A stretch of 64,000 nucleotides of DNA from Salinimicrobium profundisediminis (GTDB taxonomy: Bacteria; Bacteroidota; Bacteroidia; Flavobacteriales; Flavobacteriaceae), in the NCBI RefSeq assembly GCF_026241755.1, contig NZ_JAPJDA010000009.1:83495-147494 (forward strand). Direction: 5' to 3'. The notes under the pieces were generated by a model. The model had not been told where the DNA came from. It saw nothing but the letters and a program-made list of their open reading frames with translations, and searched no databases. How positions within the stretch are numbered: position 1 is the stretch's first letter; each line of letters starts with the position of its first letter. Both the position numbers and the translations under genes were made by a program. Below, in pieces: positions 1-9,003 of the stretch.

Positions 1-613
1 AAGTTGCGATGATTTGAATGTTGAGGGATTCTCCCAAAATACCGTCGGTGATATTGAGGATCATCGCCAAATTGGAATTTCGTTGCTGGCCACGTGAGAC
101 TATGAGCTCTTCGGCATCCTCAATGACCAGAATACAGTTTGCATTATCCTTCAAATATTTGGTCATGGCAATATTATCCAGGTTCTGTGCCATCTGTCCG
201 GGGAGAAACACGATCTCTTTTTTTACGAGTCCGCACAAATACCTGATGTAGGTGCTCTTTCCGGTTCCCGGTTTTCCGTAGAGCAGGTGGAGCCCGCTTT
301 TGTCCTTCTCCTGCAGGATCTCCAGGATCTTGTAATGAAAAACAGAGAAATCGTTATTATAGCTTTTCCTGAGATCGAGACTGGGTTTATTAAAATCAAT
401 TTTTTTATTGTCAAATCCATGGGGCTGCATGATGATCAGGTTGATATATGCCTTGTCGGGTTTTTCCTTCCTATACCGCTTTATAAAATCCAGCAGTTTA
501 GGCAGCAGAGTTGTATGTTCATTCTGAAAATATACAATGACTTCATCTTTCTCCTGCTCCAGCATGATCTTTTGCTGCAAAAATTCGGGTTCTTGATTAT
601 TTCCGTAGTTCAT
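1..613 (-). CDS. AAA-type ATPase, C-terminal part outside window
   Basis: The reading frame begins at an ATG at 613 and stays open to the window edge, giving the first ~204 residues. A Walker A motif GKPGTGKST lies at about residues 113-121 and a Walker B ILVIEDAE at 161-168, followed by an arginine-containing stretch typical of AAA modules. The ~110 residues before the ATPase core are not recognised. The family uses ATP hydrolysis to remodel proteins or nucleic acids; the substrate cannot be told from this fragment. Upstream is a decayed region (778-1256), so the gene probably has its own promoter. The AAA assignment is firm, the specific role unknown. Confidence 0.8.
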   Translation of the reverse strand, partial: MNYGNNQEPEFLQQKIMLEQEKDEVIVYFQNEHTTLLPKLLDFIKRYRKEKPDKAYINLIIMQPHGFDNKKIDFNKPSLDLRKSYNNDFSVFHYKILEILQEKDKSGLHLLYGKPGTGKSTYIRYLCGLVKKEIVFLPGQMAQNLDNIAMTKYLKDNANCILVIEDAEELIVSRGQQRNSNLAMILNITDGILGESLNIQIIAT

Positions 614-777
614 GATTTTTCCGAGTTGGTTTGGTGTTAGGAAATAAAAAAATTCCGCCCCGGTTTACTTTTTCGTTACCCCTACATCACGAAGAAGCAG
701 TGACCGAAGCGGATTTACTTTTTGATTCTGTGATCCAAAAATGAAAATGGACAGCGCCAAAGGATGACGCTAAAACT

Positions 778-1196
778 TTATTTGTAAATTTCCAAAGCCT
801 GCTGTAACTGTTTCATAATAGTTTTCTTTAAATCAGCAGGCTCTAACACCTTCACCTGATCCCCAAATGAAAGCAGTTCCATTCGAAAATCATAGGTAGG
901 CCTGATGAAATATCTGAACCTGATCTCCCTGTTATTTTCCAGAACCAGCTCCTGACTGTGATGCAATGGGAGCGATTCCACGTACCGGCCTTCCCTGGGA
1001 GTAAAAGAAAGAATTACTTCTTCTGCCTCTTCATCGGTTCCATTGATGATGCCAAAACTGTCTCTGAATTCCCGGTGAACATCATATGCTACAGGAGGAA
1101 ATTTATATTTAGAAATGACTAAATTTCTTATTCTGTCCAATGCGAAGTTTTTCACCCTTTCCCCATCCAAGAATCCACTTCTTCCGGATTCCCCAG
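778..1196 (-). pseudogene. 3' fragment of a WYL-domain transcriptional regulator
   Basis: The ~130 residues before the stop match the end of the WYL core (FALDRIRN) and the following WCX domain of WYL regulators, ending in a typical helix LKKTIMKQLQQALEIYK. The N-terminal winged helix and most of the WYL domain, about 190 residues in intact family members, are absent. No ATG starts the frame; only a TTG at 1170 is available, and the frame is open a little further upstream to a stop near 1218. Family resemblance fades at about GFLDGERV, roughly 1180-1196, where the sequence becomes the start of another gene (1152-1256). It is most likely the remnant of a deletion; expression as a small domain cannot be excluded. 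Confidence 0.6.
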
Positions 1197-1256
1197 GATT
1201 TTGCGTTTCTTCGAGCTTAAGTTACTTTTCAATCCGTGCAGGTAAAGAATGTTCAT
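1152..1256 (-). pseudogene. 5' fragment of a YqiA-like alpha/beta hydrolase
   Basis: A 34-codon frame starts MNILYLHGLKSNLSSKKRK, which resembles the first strand and HG loop of the YqiA/UPF0227-type esterases common in Bacteroidota. After about 21 residues the resemblance is lost and a TGA follows. An intact member would be near 170-190 residues with a serine nucleophile motif, so only the start survives. It overlaps the WYL fragment in another frame, as expected if one deletion removed the esterase body together with the WYL N-terminus. The family call rests on a short motif and is tentative. Confidence 0.45.
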
Positions 1257-1628
1257 AGTTGATTCTCTTGGTTACGGAAGTAAAGAAAAATAAATATAGC
1301 GACAGATTATGTCGCGCGAGAAGGCAATTAGATTTATTTAGTAGTATGAGGATTAAAATGACACTAATATTATGTGATTTTCTTACTTTTATACTGCATT
1401 ATCAGTTAAGCAATTATTAGTAATAATATGTAATGACTAAATATTTGGTAACATTTTATCATTTTTTTTCAACATGTTGCAATGGCCGTGTACCTAGATT
1501 ACACCTCAAAATCTGCTAATCCCGCAGCCTGCTCGAAAAGATAACTTCTGTATTGGAAAGTAATAAATTCAGAATAAATTTTTCTTAATATTCTTATCGG
1601 GTGACTTCAAAAATATGTGGTGAGATTA
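1257..1628. other. Intergenic region, no gene seen
   Basis: The region is A+T-rich with stops in all frames. The only clear structure is a perfect 6-bp inverted repeat (GCGACA / TGTCGC) at 1299-1315. No promoter or terminator could be assigned with confidence, although the gene to the left once started at about 1256. Confidence 0.6.
1299..1315. promoter_or_regulatory. Inverted repeat, possible operator
   Basis: GCGACA and TGTCGC are separated by five bases (GATTA). The site lies ~43 bp upstream of the esterase remnant start, in an A+T-rich stretch where such a GC-rich palindrome stands out. Position and symmetry suggest a binding site for a dimeric regulator. Linking it to the adjacent WYL regulator remnant is inference. 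Confidence 0.35.
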
Positions 1629-2975
1629 TTAAAAGAAGTTTTTTGTAACCCTCAATCCTATTCCGGCGTTAGATGATTCAGAGGAGTGAAGATCGGCTCC
1701 AATCTGTACGTTCACATCTACATATCTCTGCCAAACATTTGCGTCAAGGTACATAGATATAATTCGTTCGATGGGTTTGGAGGTACCACTTTTAGCACCA
1801 TAATTTCCACGATAACTGGCCAAAAATTTATAAGGATATTCATAAAACGCCGTACCAGTTAACCCTATGTGATGTGCAACAATATTATTATGTGCCACTC
1901 TGAATCTATCTTCGTCGAGCATTATGAAAGGTAGCCCTATAATTCTATTTTCATAAGTCCAGCCAGAACGATAAAGATTATTGTTAAAATAATTATCCTT
2001 TCCGTCTATAGTTGGATAATTTTTACTCTGATTGCGGGTAAAATAGTATTCATACATAAAAGCCTGTATCCATTTTTCTGGCTCCCTATCAGAAATATAG
2101 ATACCATAGCGACCGTCCGGAGTATTTCGAAGTTTTATGCCAGAAAAATCTTCAAAAATAGTATTATAGATCAATGAAATATCGAAATGCGAAAATGTGG
2201 TATTTAATTGGATTTCATACCCTCCCAGGTGATTTCCCAATCCGTTAATTTCCTGTTCACCTACAAGGCCACCACCTCCTGCGAGGCTACCTCCTGTTAT
2301 GACTTTTATGTAGTCGTTAAGTCCTGCAGGTAAATCACCATATTCTGAGGACTTTCCACCCCATTGAACGTAATGATGTCCACCTGCTATTAATTCTACA
2401 TTATCAATTCCAGTATATATTAAATGAAAACTTTTATGATGGATTCGGGGCATTTGAATAAATCTGTCACGTTCTTCCGAAAAAAATTCTTCCCAGGAAG
2501 CCTTTACTCCAATTCCGGCACGTTTAAAAAGCATTAAAGGCTTCACCTTAAAACTCAAACCTGGAACTGGTCGTGAATTTAAAGACCATAACACACTTTC
2601 ATTAGTAGCACTAATTCCTCTAAAAAGTTCATCTCTTTGTTTTCTTCCTGCATATGCTTCAACCCATTTGTTTTCGTAGTTTATAAAAAACTCGTCCAGT
2701 TTCATTTCGTCCGAATAACCATCACTGTAAAGAAGTCCAATACCTACAGAAAGAACTCCGTCATTTCGAAACTTGTAGGTTCCTATACCGGTTAACCATG
2801 AACTTAAATTAGTTTTTTCATCGATCCTTCCACGTTGATTGGAATGTAGCCAGAAAGGACTTTCTTCACCCGAATAGACAAGACCTTGAGCAGTACCTCT
2901 AACTGAGTAATTTATTTCCTGTGAAAAAGCTGCCGAAGCAGACAGCAGTATCAAAAAGGTGAGCTTTCTTATCAC
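1629..2975 (-). CDS. wzi: Capsule assembly Wzi family outer-membrane protein
   Basis: This 448-residue protein starts with a signal peptide (hydrophobic stretch 4-17, cleavage near AFSQ). The mature N-terminus carries FWLHSNQRGRI, typical of Bacteroidota Wzi-like proteins, and the rest alternates aromatic and polar residues in beta-strand fashion, ending KNFF as an outer-membrane barrel does. Wzi proteins anchor or organise capsular polysaccharide at the outer membrane. The gene is divergent from the CpsB-like phosphatase gene (3069) and close to wzc and wza, which fits a role in the last step of surface assembly. Length is normal for the Bacteroidota form. Confidence 0.85.
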   Translation of the reverse strand: MIRKLTFLILLSASAAFSQEINYSVRGTAQGLVYSGEESPFWLHSNQRGRIDEKTNLSSWLTGIGTYKFRNDGVLSVGIGLLYSDGYSDEMKLDEFFINYENKWVEAYAGRKQRDELFRGISATNESVLWSLNSRPVPGLSFKVKPLMLFKRAGIGVKASWEEFFSEERDRFIQMPRIHHKSFHLIYTGIDNVELIAGGHHYVQWGGKSSEYGDLPAGLNDYIKVITGGSLAGGGGLVGEQEINGLGNHLGGYEIQLNTTFSHFDISLIYNTIFEDFSGIKLRNTPDGRYGIYISDREPEKWIQAFMYEYYFTRNQSKNYPTIDGKDNYFNNNLYRSGWTYENRIIGLPFIMLDEDRFRVAHNNIVAHHIGLTGTAFYEYPYKFLASYRGNYGAKSGTSKPIERIISMYLDANVWQRYVDVNVQIGADLHSSESSNAGIGLRVTKNFF

Positions 2976-3068
2976 ATTTTTATTTTGTATCGTAAAAGTA
3001 GTATTCTTCTGCTAAAGCCCAATAGACTATGAAATAAAAACATTAATTTTAATCTATAAAATAATTAA

Positions 3069-3815
3069 ATGTTTAGTTTCTTTCAGAAAAAAATATTCCT
3101 CAAAGATTACCTTGACGGTTTTATTGATATCCACAACCACGTTTTGCCAGGAATTGACGACGGCGCATCAGATGTAGATACTTCTATTCATCTTTTATAT
3201 GACTATCAAAAACTGGGAATTCAAAAAATAATTGCCACTCCCCACGTCATGAATGATTACTACGCTAATACTCCTGAAAGTATTAACAAAGCTCACAAAC
3301 TACTTATGACAGAGTTAAATAAACTTAATGATTTGAAAGTGGAGATAAAGGCTGCAGCTGAGTATATGATGGATCAAGATTTTATGGCCCTTATAGAGAA
3401 AAAAGAATTACTTTGTTTAAAAGAAAATATGGTTCTGGTAGAAATGTCTTATTTTCAGCCACCAATAAATCTTAATGAAATTCTATTTCAACTTCAAACT
3501 TTACAATACAAACCGGTTCTCGCTCACCCGGAACGCTATGCTTTTCTACATTCTAATTCTCTTAGTAATTACAAAGAACTTAAAGACAGGGGATGCCTCT
3601 TTCAGTTAAATGCCCTTAGTCTCATCGGCCATTACGGAAAAAATATGAAAGATATAGCTTTCCGGCTTTTAGAAGAAGAGATGATCGACTTTATAGGTAC
3701 TGATACACATCAGAAAAGACATTTAGAAAAACTTTCAACAGCCAGCATCTCTTCAAAAAAAGTAGAGATGCTGCGTTCTATAATAGAAAATACAAAAAAA
3801 ACGTTTAAATTTTAA
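3069..3815 (+). CDS. CpsB/CapC-type PHP tyrosine-protein phosphatase
   Basis: The protein (248 residues) has the PHP-fold metal motif DIHNHVLPGIDDG at about 20-32, a conserved HPER motif near 155 and a C-terminal GTDTHQK, the metal-binding set of CpsB/YwqE phosphatases. These manganese enzymes dephosphorylate the tyrosine-rich tail of BY-kinases and so set polysaccharide chain length and export. The partner kinase gene wzc is directly opposite, and the two genes converge with their stop codons overlapping by 4 nt. The frame begins at an ATG after an A+T-rich leader. Function is inferred from family and neighbour and is well supported. Confidence 0.88.
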   Translation: MFSFFQKKIFLKDYLDGFIDIHNHVLPGIDDGASDVDTSIHLLYDYQKLGIQKIIATPHVMNDYYANTPESINKAHKLLMTELNKLNDLKVEIKAAAEYMMDQDFMALIEKKELLCLKENMVLVEMSYFQPPINLNEILFQLQTLQYKPVLAHPERYAFLHSNSLSNYKELKDRGCLFQLNALSLIGHYGKNMKDIAFRLLEEEMIDFIGTDTHQKRHLEKLSTASISSKKVEMLRSIIENTKKTFKF

Positions 3816-6202
3816 CTTCTTCCGAAGAAACGTTTAATTGAACCGACAAAACCTTTCCTGTCGTCATCAGCACCATATCCATAACCATACCCATAGGAAT
3901 AACCGTATTTAGCTCCATAAGAAAATTTGGAGTAATCAACATCATTAAGAACAATAGCCAAACCTTTAAGTTTACCTTGTTGTTTTAGATCTTTAGGAAA
4001 ATCAAGTAATTTCTTTTCGGTGTAACCTGCTCTTACCACATAAAGAGTAGTATCGGCAAGTTGGCTAATAAGAAGGGTATCAGTAACTATCATCGTTGGT
4101 GCTGTATCTACAATGATAAAATCATAATTCTCTTTCTGACTTTTCAGTAGTTCCTCCATTCGGTCATTCATCAGCAGTTCTGCAGGGTTTGGAGGTATTG
4201 CTCCTGAGAAAATAACATCTACAGGTATATCATCCTGTTTCATTGGCTGAATAACATTTTCAGCTCTAATGTCCATATCATACAAAAAATCTGAAAGACC
4301 TTTTGTTTCTAAAGAATTACCAGCAAATTTGTGTAACCTTGGATTACGCACATCTGCTCCAATCAAAAGAATCTTTTTACCTGTACTGGCTAAAGTGCGT
4401 GCAAGGTTAAAGGAAATAAAAGTTTTCCCTTCCCCCTTTATTGTTGAAGTAACAAAAAGCACTTCTGCTTTATCTTTATTTCTTGACTGAACCAGATAAG
4501 CAAGATTGGTTCTGAGAATCCTAAACGATTCTGCTAATGGGGAACGGTCATTTAATTGTATTAATTCTGCTTCATCTTTCGAGATCTTTGGAATTTCTCC
4601 CAAAAATGGAACATGCTTATTCAGATATTGTAAATCACCTTTATGGTGAACTTTGGTGTCAAGAAAATTAATTACAAAAATAATTAGAAGTGGAATTAAC
4701 AGACCAATTATCCCTCCACCCGTAAGGACCAACCATGGCTTAGGATCTACTGGTTGATTATAGGTAAAAGCTGGATCAATAACTTTAGCTACCGGAGAGG
4801 TAGCTGCAAAAGAAATAGCAGATTCTTCACGCCTCTGCAGGAGAAAAAGATAAAGCTGTTCTTTTATTGCCTGTTGACGTTCAATACTTCTTATCCCTTT
4901 TTCAAGTCCCGGAAATGAACTAAACTGTCCTTCTGCTCTCTGATCTAACTGATTTAATTCCCTCAATTGAATACGAATAGAACTACGTGTCTGCTCAATA
5001 TTATTTAAAATATTTTCCCTTAAGGCATCCAATTGATCACTAAGAGTCTGCACAACGGGATTCTGGGTAGTACCAGTTTTTAAATACGCATTCCTCTGAA
5101 GCACTAGCTCGTTGTACTGTCCTATGGCAGATCCCATCCCCCCTTGTTCCAATCCGATTCCTTCAGGTAAAAGCTGATAAGGTTTAGTGGAACTAAGCGT
5201 GCTTTCAATTCCTTCCAAAATCATGAGTTGGGTTTCCAAAGTGAAAATTTCTTGTTCAGCCATAGTAGATTTGGCCATATACTCACCTGCACTACTTCCC
5301 ACATCCATAAAGCGATTTTCACTTTTAAAATCTGCTATTCCCCCCTCAACAGAATCAAGCTCCTGGGAAATCAGTTCCAATCGCTGTCTTATAAACTCAG
5401 CTGTATTTTCGGCTACCTGCCTTTTATCAGCTACTCCATCGGCATTAAAATGAACCATAAGAGTATTAAGAAAATCTCTGGATTTTTCGGGCACTTCTCC
5501 TGTGATGCTAAGTGACAGAATGTCTTTAGCTTTTCCTTGTGGTGTTACGATCATCTTTGAGATATACTCATTGGCTATCGTACGTATGGGACGAACAACA
5601 ATATTTACAGTATTATTAGCCCCTAAAGAAATTTGATTTGGAGCAATAAGAAAACGAAGCCCTCCCATTTCAAGTGGCTCACCAAATTCATAAATTCCAG
5701 AAGAACCATTTTCGGTTTCTAATCGAAAAGTCGTAGCCGACTGGGGTGTAACTAATATATTTAGCGAAGATTCATGAACAACTTTTACATCAGTTAAGAA
5801 CTCAATTGAAATGGGATTATTTTTATAAGCTTCTACAGCAATAACCTTTCCTTCTATAAAATAGGCAACATTGAAATTTAAATCATCAATCACCTTTTCA
5901 ACCAAACGTTTGGATTTGAGTGTGACTATCTGATTATCCAGCGAGTTATCATTAATAGCTAAAATTGAAGTACCACCAGAGGGAAGGGCCCCTACCATTC
6001 CATTTTTTTCATCACTTAGAATCATCATTGACGCCTCTGTAGTATAGGCAGGAATGGTATAACGGTTATAAAGATACGCAATGAATAGGCCGAGTAAACA
6101 GCCGAACACCAGCCATTTCCAGTGTTTCAGATATTTAAATATCTCTGCCTTGAGATCGAAATTGGATTCTTCTTTCTCTGAAAATTCCTGTAATTCTTCC
6201 AT
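3812..6202 (-). CDS. wzc: Wzc-type polysaccharide co-polymerase / tyrosine autokinase
   Basis: This 796-residue inner-membrane protein has a Wzz-like N-terminal region with a first TM at about 28-47 and a second at about 495-515, separated by a coiled-coil-rich periplasmic part. The cytoplasmic BY-kinase domain has Walker A GEGKT (590-594), Walker A' LLIGADVRNPR (612-622) and Walker B FIIVDTA (695-701). Eight tyrosines at 757-776 form the autophosphorylated tail. It controls polymer length and export with Wza. It is coupled to wza by a one-base TAATG overlap and faces its likely phosphatase at 3069-3815. Confidence 0.95.
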   Translation of the reverse strand: MEELQEFSEKEESNFDLKAEIFKYLKHWKWLVFGCLLGLFIAYLYNRYTIPAYTTEASMMILSDEKNGMVGALPSGGTSILAINDNSLDNQIVTLKSKRLVEKVIDDLNFNVAYFIEGKVIAVEAYKNNPISIEFLTDVKVVHESSLNILVTPQSATTFRLETENGSSGIYEFGEPLEMGGLRFLIAPNQISLGANNTVNIVVRPIRTIANEYISKMIVTPQGKAKDILSLSITGEVPEKSRDFLNTLMVHFNADGVADKRQVAENTAEFIRQRLELISQELDSVEGGIADFKSENRFMDVGSSAGEYMAKSTMAEQEIFTLETQLMILEGIESTLSSTKPYQLLPEGIGLEQGGMGSAIGQYNELVLQRNAYLKTGTTQNPVVQTLSDQLDALRENILNNIEQTRSSIRIQLRELNQLDQRAEGQFSSFPGLEKGIRSIERQQAIKEQLYLFLLQRREESAISFAATSPVAKVIDPAFTYNQPVDPKPWLVLTGGGIIGLLIPLLIIFVINFLDTKVHHKGDLQYLNKHVPFLGEIPKISKDEAELIQLNDRSPLAESFRILRTNLAYLVQSRNKDKAEVLFVTSTIKGEGKTFISFNLARTLASTGKKILLIGADVRNPRLHKFAGNSLETKGLSDFLYDMDIRAENVIQPMKQDDIPVDVIFSGAIPPNPAELLMNDRMEELLKSQKENYDFIIVDTAPTMIVTDTLLISQLADTTLYVVRAGYTEKKLLDFPKDLKQQGKLKGLAIVLNDVDYSKFSYGAKYGYSYGYGYGYGADDDRKGFVGSIKRFFGRS

Positions 6203-7008
6203 TAAATGTTATTGAATAATACAAATAAACTAAATGCTGTGGTAACAATAGAAACCAATCCCTGCCAGCTTGTTATAAATCCTGCAGATTTCACTTTGCG
6301 ATATGTAGGCTCCACATACACAATATCATTTTGTTTCAAATAATAAAAAGGGTTTTGAAAAATATCAACACTGGTGAGATCAAGTATTTCATATTTCAAC
6401 TCTTGGTTTTCCTGCCTAATGACTAATATTTTATCCCTCTTCCCGTCATAGCTAATGTCACCTGACATTGCAATAGCCTGAGGTACTGAAATACGCTCAT
6501 CTGTAACATCTATTACCTGACTTCCCGTTTCTCCCATCACAGTCACTTTAAAGTTCACAATACGAACTCTAACTACAGCATCTTTCAAATATTTTTCACG
6601 AAGCTCACTACTCAATTCTTCCTGAAGTTCTTCCCTGCTTTTCCCTGCAACATGGAGTTCTCCTAAAACAGGAAAATTTATATTTCCATCGGAATCAACT
6701 AAATACCCTGTTAATGCAGCGTTATTACTTCCACCTCCACTACTTTGGTTATTAACATTAAGCTGAAAAGGTGCCGCCAATTCTTCATTCATTGAAGAAA
6801 CATCAATACGTAAAATATCATTAATTTCAATTTCAGCCTGAAAATCATCAGGGGCAGCCATATTAGGAAGCCGTTCATAATCTTGAAAATAAACAACATC
6901 TTTCCTGCTAGAACATGAAGAAATTAATAAGACTGCTAATAATACTATTATGTAATTAGACGAAGTACATTTTATGGACAGAAAATTATAAGATTTAGAT
7001 ATTACCAT
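6202..7008 (-). CDS. wza: Wza-type polysaccharide export lipoprotein (SLBB)
   Basis: The 268-residue protein carries a lipoprotein signal with lipobox ISSC (Cys32). A polysaccharide export domain containing EINDILRIDVSS follows, then SLBB-type segments (VMGETGSQVIDV, QNDIVYVEP) and a hydrophobic C-terminal segment. This is the Bacteroidota form of the outer-membrane export channel. It sits between pglF (3-nt gap) and wzc (one-base overlap), so the three are probably translated from one message. It lacks the long C-terminal amphipathic helix region of enteric Wza and is shorter, as usual in this phylum. Confidence 0.9.
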   Translation of the reverse strand: MVISKSYNFLSIKCTSSNYIIVLLAVLLISSCSSRKDVVYFQDYERLPNMAAPDDFQAEIEINDILRIDVSSMNEELAAPFQLNVNNQSSGGGSNNAALTGYLVDSDGNINFPVLGELHVAGKSREELQEELSSELREKYLKDAVVRVRIVNFKVTVMGETGSQVIDVTDERISVPQAIAMSGDISYDGKRDKILVIRQENQELKYEILDLTSVDIFQNPFYYLKQNDIVYVEPTYRKVKSAGFITSWQGLVSIVTTAFSLFVLFNNI

Positions 7009-7011
7009 TGT

Positions 7012-8994
7012 TTATTTGGATTTTTCTTGGGAAGGATGTTTTACTGGTTCCTTATCTAACTTTTCAAAAGTGGAATTATTGCTCTTAAATTCAGGAACTA
7101 GAGCTTTTAGTTCTGCAACAACCTTATCGCTTTTCAATTTTGCGGCCACCCTGATAATTGTTTCTATCGAAAAATTTATTTTTTCATAATTTCCGGGTTG
7201 ATCAATTGCAATCATGATCTTCTTGTGATGCGTGGGTAAAGTTTTACTTTTATTGCTCAAAAGTTCTTCAAATAACTTCTCTCCAGGCCTAAGACCTGTA
7301 ATTTTTATACCAATTTGTTTGTTGGGAACAAAACCTGCTAATTTAATCATCTTCACAGCCAGATCCATAATTTTTACCGGCTCGCCCATATCAAAAATAA
7401 AAATCTCTCCTCCATTTCCCATTGCTCCTGCTTCAAGAACTAGCTGGCAGGCTTCAGGAATAGTCATGAAATAGCGAATTATATCTGGATGAGTTATAGT
7501 TACAGGCCCGCCATTTTCTATTTGCTTTCTAAATAGCGGAACCACAGAACCATTTGATCCCAAAACATTTCCAAACCTGGTTGTTATAAATTTAGTTTGC
7601 CCTGTTTCTTTACATGCTGAATGATAAAGAGCCTGCACATACATTTCAGCTGCTCGTTTAGAAGCACCCATAACATTAGTTGGATTCACTGCTTTGTCTG
7701 TAGATACCATTACAAAATGTCCCACATTATGTTCCACCGCAAGATCTGCAAGATTTTTTGTTCCCTGAATATTTACAAAAACTGCCTCATGAGGATTCTC
7801 TTCCATTAAAGGAACATGCTTGTATGCTGCCGCATGATAAATCACATCTATTGATCTTCTTTTAAAAAGAAGATCAAGCCTTTTACGATTTCCAACATCG
7901 CAGATTATACATTTAAAATTTAGATCGGGAAACTTAGACTGAATTTCTAGTTGTAAATTATGAAGTGGGGTCTCAGCCTGATCTAAAATAAGAAGCAACT
8001 TTGGCCCATATTCCGCAACCTGCCTGACTATCTCACTTCCGATTGAACCCGCACCACCAGTCACTAATATTACTTTCTCTGTTAGTTGCTGGCGCTTATT
8101 TTCCTTGTTTAGCAAAATAGGCTCACGATCTAAAAGATCTTCTATCTGCAAAGATTTAACTTTGTGAGAAACAGACCGCTCATCTTCATAATCGGCCACA
8201 ATAGGAGCATTAAAAACTTTAATATTGTTTTCCAAACAATCTTCTACGACCGCGAATTTTTCTTCAGCGGTTAAAGTATTTTCAGAAAGAATTAGAGCTG
8301 AAGCTTCTAATTTTTGCGCCTCTTCACTTATCTTTAGACCATTATATATAACGGGTTTACCTAAAATCCTGATGTTTCGCCTGGTATTATCATTTGTAAT
8401 AAACCCCCTTATATCAAAACGCTTTGGATGCTCAATTTCCAAAGCACCTGCTATAGAAATGGCGTTTTCATCGGCTCCAAATACTATAGCTTTCTGCAAA
8501 CTTTGGCTTCTTTGAGTCCTTTTAAAATATTCATAAACCTGTTTTACTGAAAGTCGAAAAAGAAACAGGAGAATAAAAGACACAAGAAAATAAAAAATAA
8601 GACCAGCTACCAGATAAATTTTTTCTCCAATAAGAAAAAAAGTAAAATAATTTATAAACAATAGCGTAATAAACGTGCTAAAGCAAGCGAGCATAATCTT
8701 TAGTGCATCCAGATACGAGGAGTGTCTTATCAATCCGGCGTAAGTTCTAAAAACAAAGAAGAAGAAAATATTAACTCCTATTGCAAGAAGCATTCGCTGG
8801 GAAAGAGATAGAAAATTATAAAAATGAGAAGTGAGATCCTGTAAAGCTACGACAGTTAAAACATCAGCCATTACAATTATGGCAATATCAATCCCCAAAA
8901 TAGCCCATCTGGGTAGATATTTAATATTTCTAATATCCAGCCGATTTTCAGAGGCCAAGATTTGCTCAAGGGCTTTATTTAACTTCTTACCCAT
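7012..8994 (-). CDS. pglF: PglF-like membrane nucleotide-sugar 4,6-dehydratase
   Basis: The protein has 660 residues. Four membrane segments (about 31-50, 69-83, 101-121, 128-148) precede a CoA-binding-like Rossmann domain and then the catalytic SDR domain with GGAGSIGSE at 313-321 and the STDKAVNPTNVMGASKR active-site region. This architecture is that of PglF/WbpM/CapD dehydratases, which convert UDP-GlcNAc to UDP-4-keto-6-deoxy-GlcNAc. The following aminotransferase, acetyltransferase and phosphoglycosyl transferase genes complete a bacillosamine route, which favours PglF over WbpM. Spacing is 9 nt from pglE and 3 nt to wza. Substrate is inferred from context. Confidence 0.88.
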   Translation of the reverse strand: MGKKLNKALEQILASENRLDIRNIKYLPRWAILGIDIAIIVMADVLTVVALQDLTSHFYNFLSLSQRMLLAIGVNIFFFFVFRTYAGLIRHSSYLDALKIMLACFSTFITLLFINYFTFFLIGEKIYLVAGLIFYFLVSFILLFLFRLSVKQVYEYFKRTQRSQSLQKAIVFGADENAISIAGALEIEHPKRFDIRGFITNDNTRRNIRILGKPVIYNGLKISEEAQKLEASALILSENTLTAEEKFAVVEDCLENNIKVFNAPIVADYEDERSVSHKVKSLQIEDLLDREPILLNKENKRQQLTEKVILVTGGAGSIGSEIVRQVAEYGPKLLLILDQAETPLHNLQLEIQSKFPDLNFKCIICDVGNRKRLDLLFKRRSIDVIYHAAAYKHVPLMEENPHEAVFVNIQGTKNLADLAVEHNVGHFVMVSTDKAVNPTNVMGASKRAAEMYVQALYHSACKETGQTKFITTRFGNVLGSNGSVVPLFRKQIENGGPVTITHPDIIRYFMTIPEACQLVLEAGAMGNGGEIFIFDMGEPVKIMDLAVKMIKLAGFVPNKQIGIKITGLRPGEKLFEELLSNKSKTLPTHHKKIMIAIDQPGNYEKINFSIETIIRVAAKLKSDKVVAELKALVPEFKSNNSTFEKLDKEPVKHPSQEKSK

Positions 8995-9003
8995 AACTTT
9001 TAT

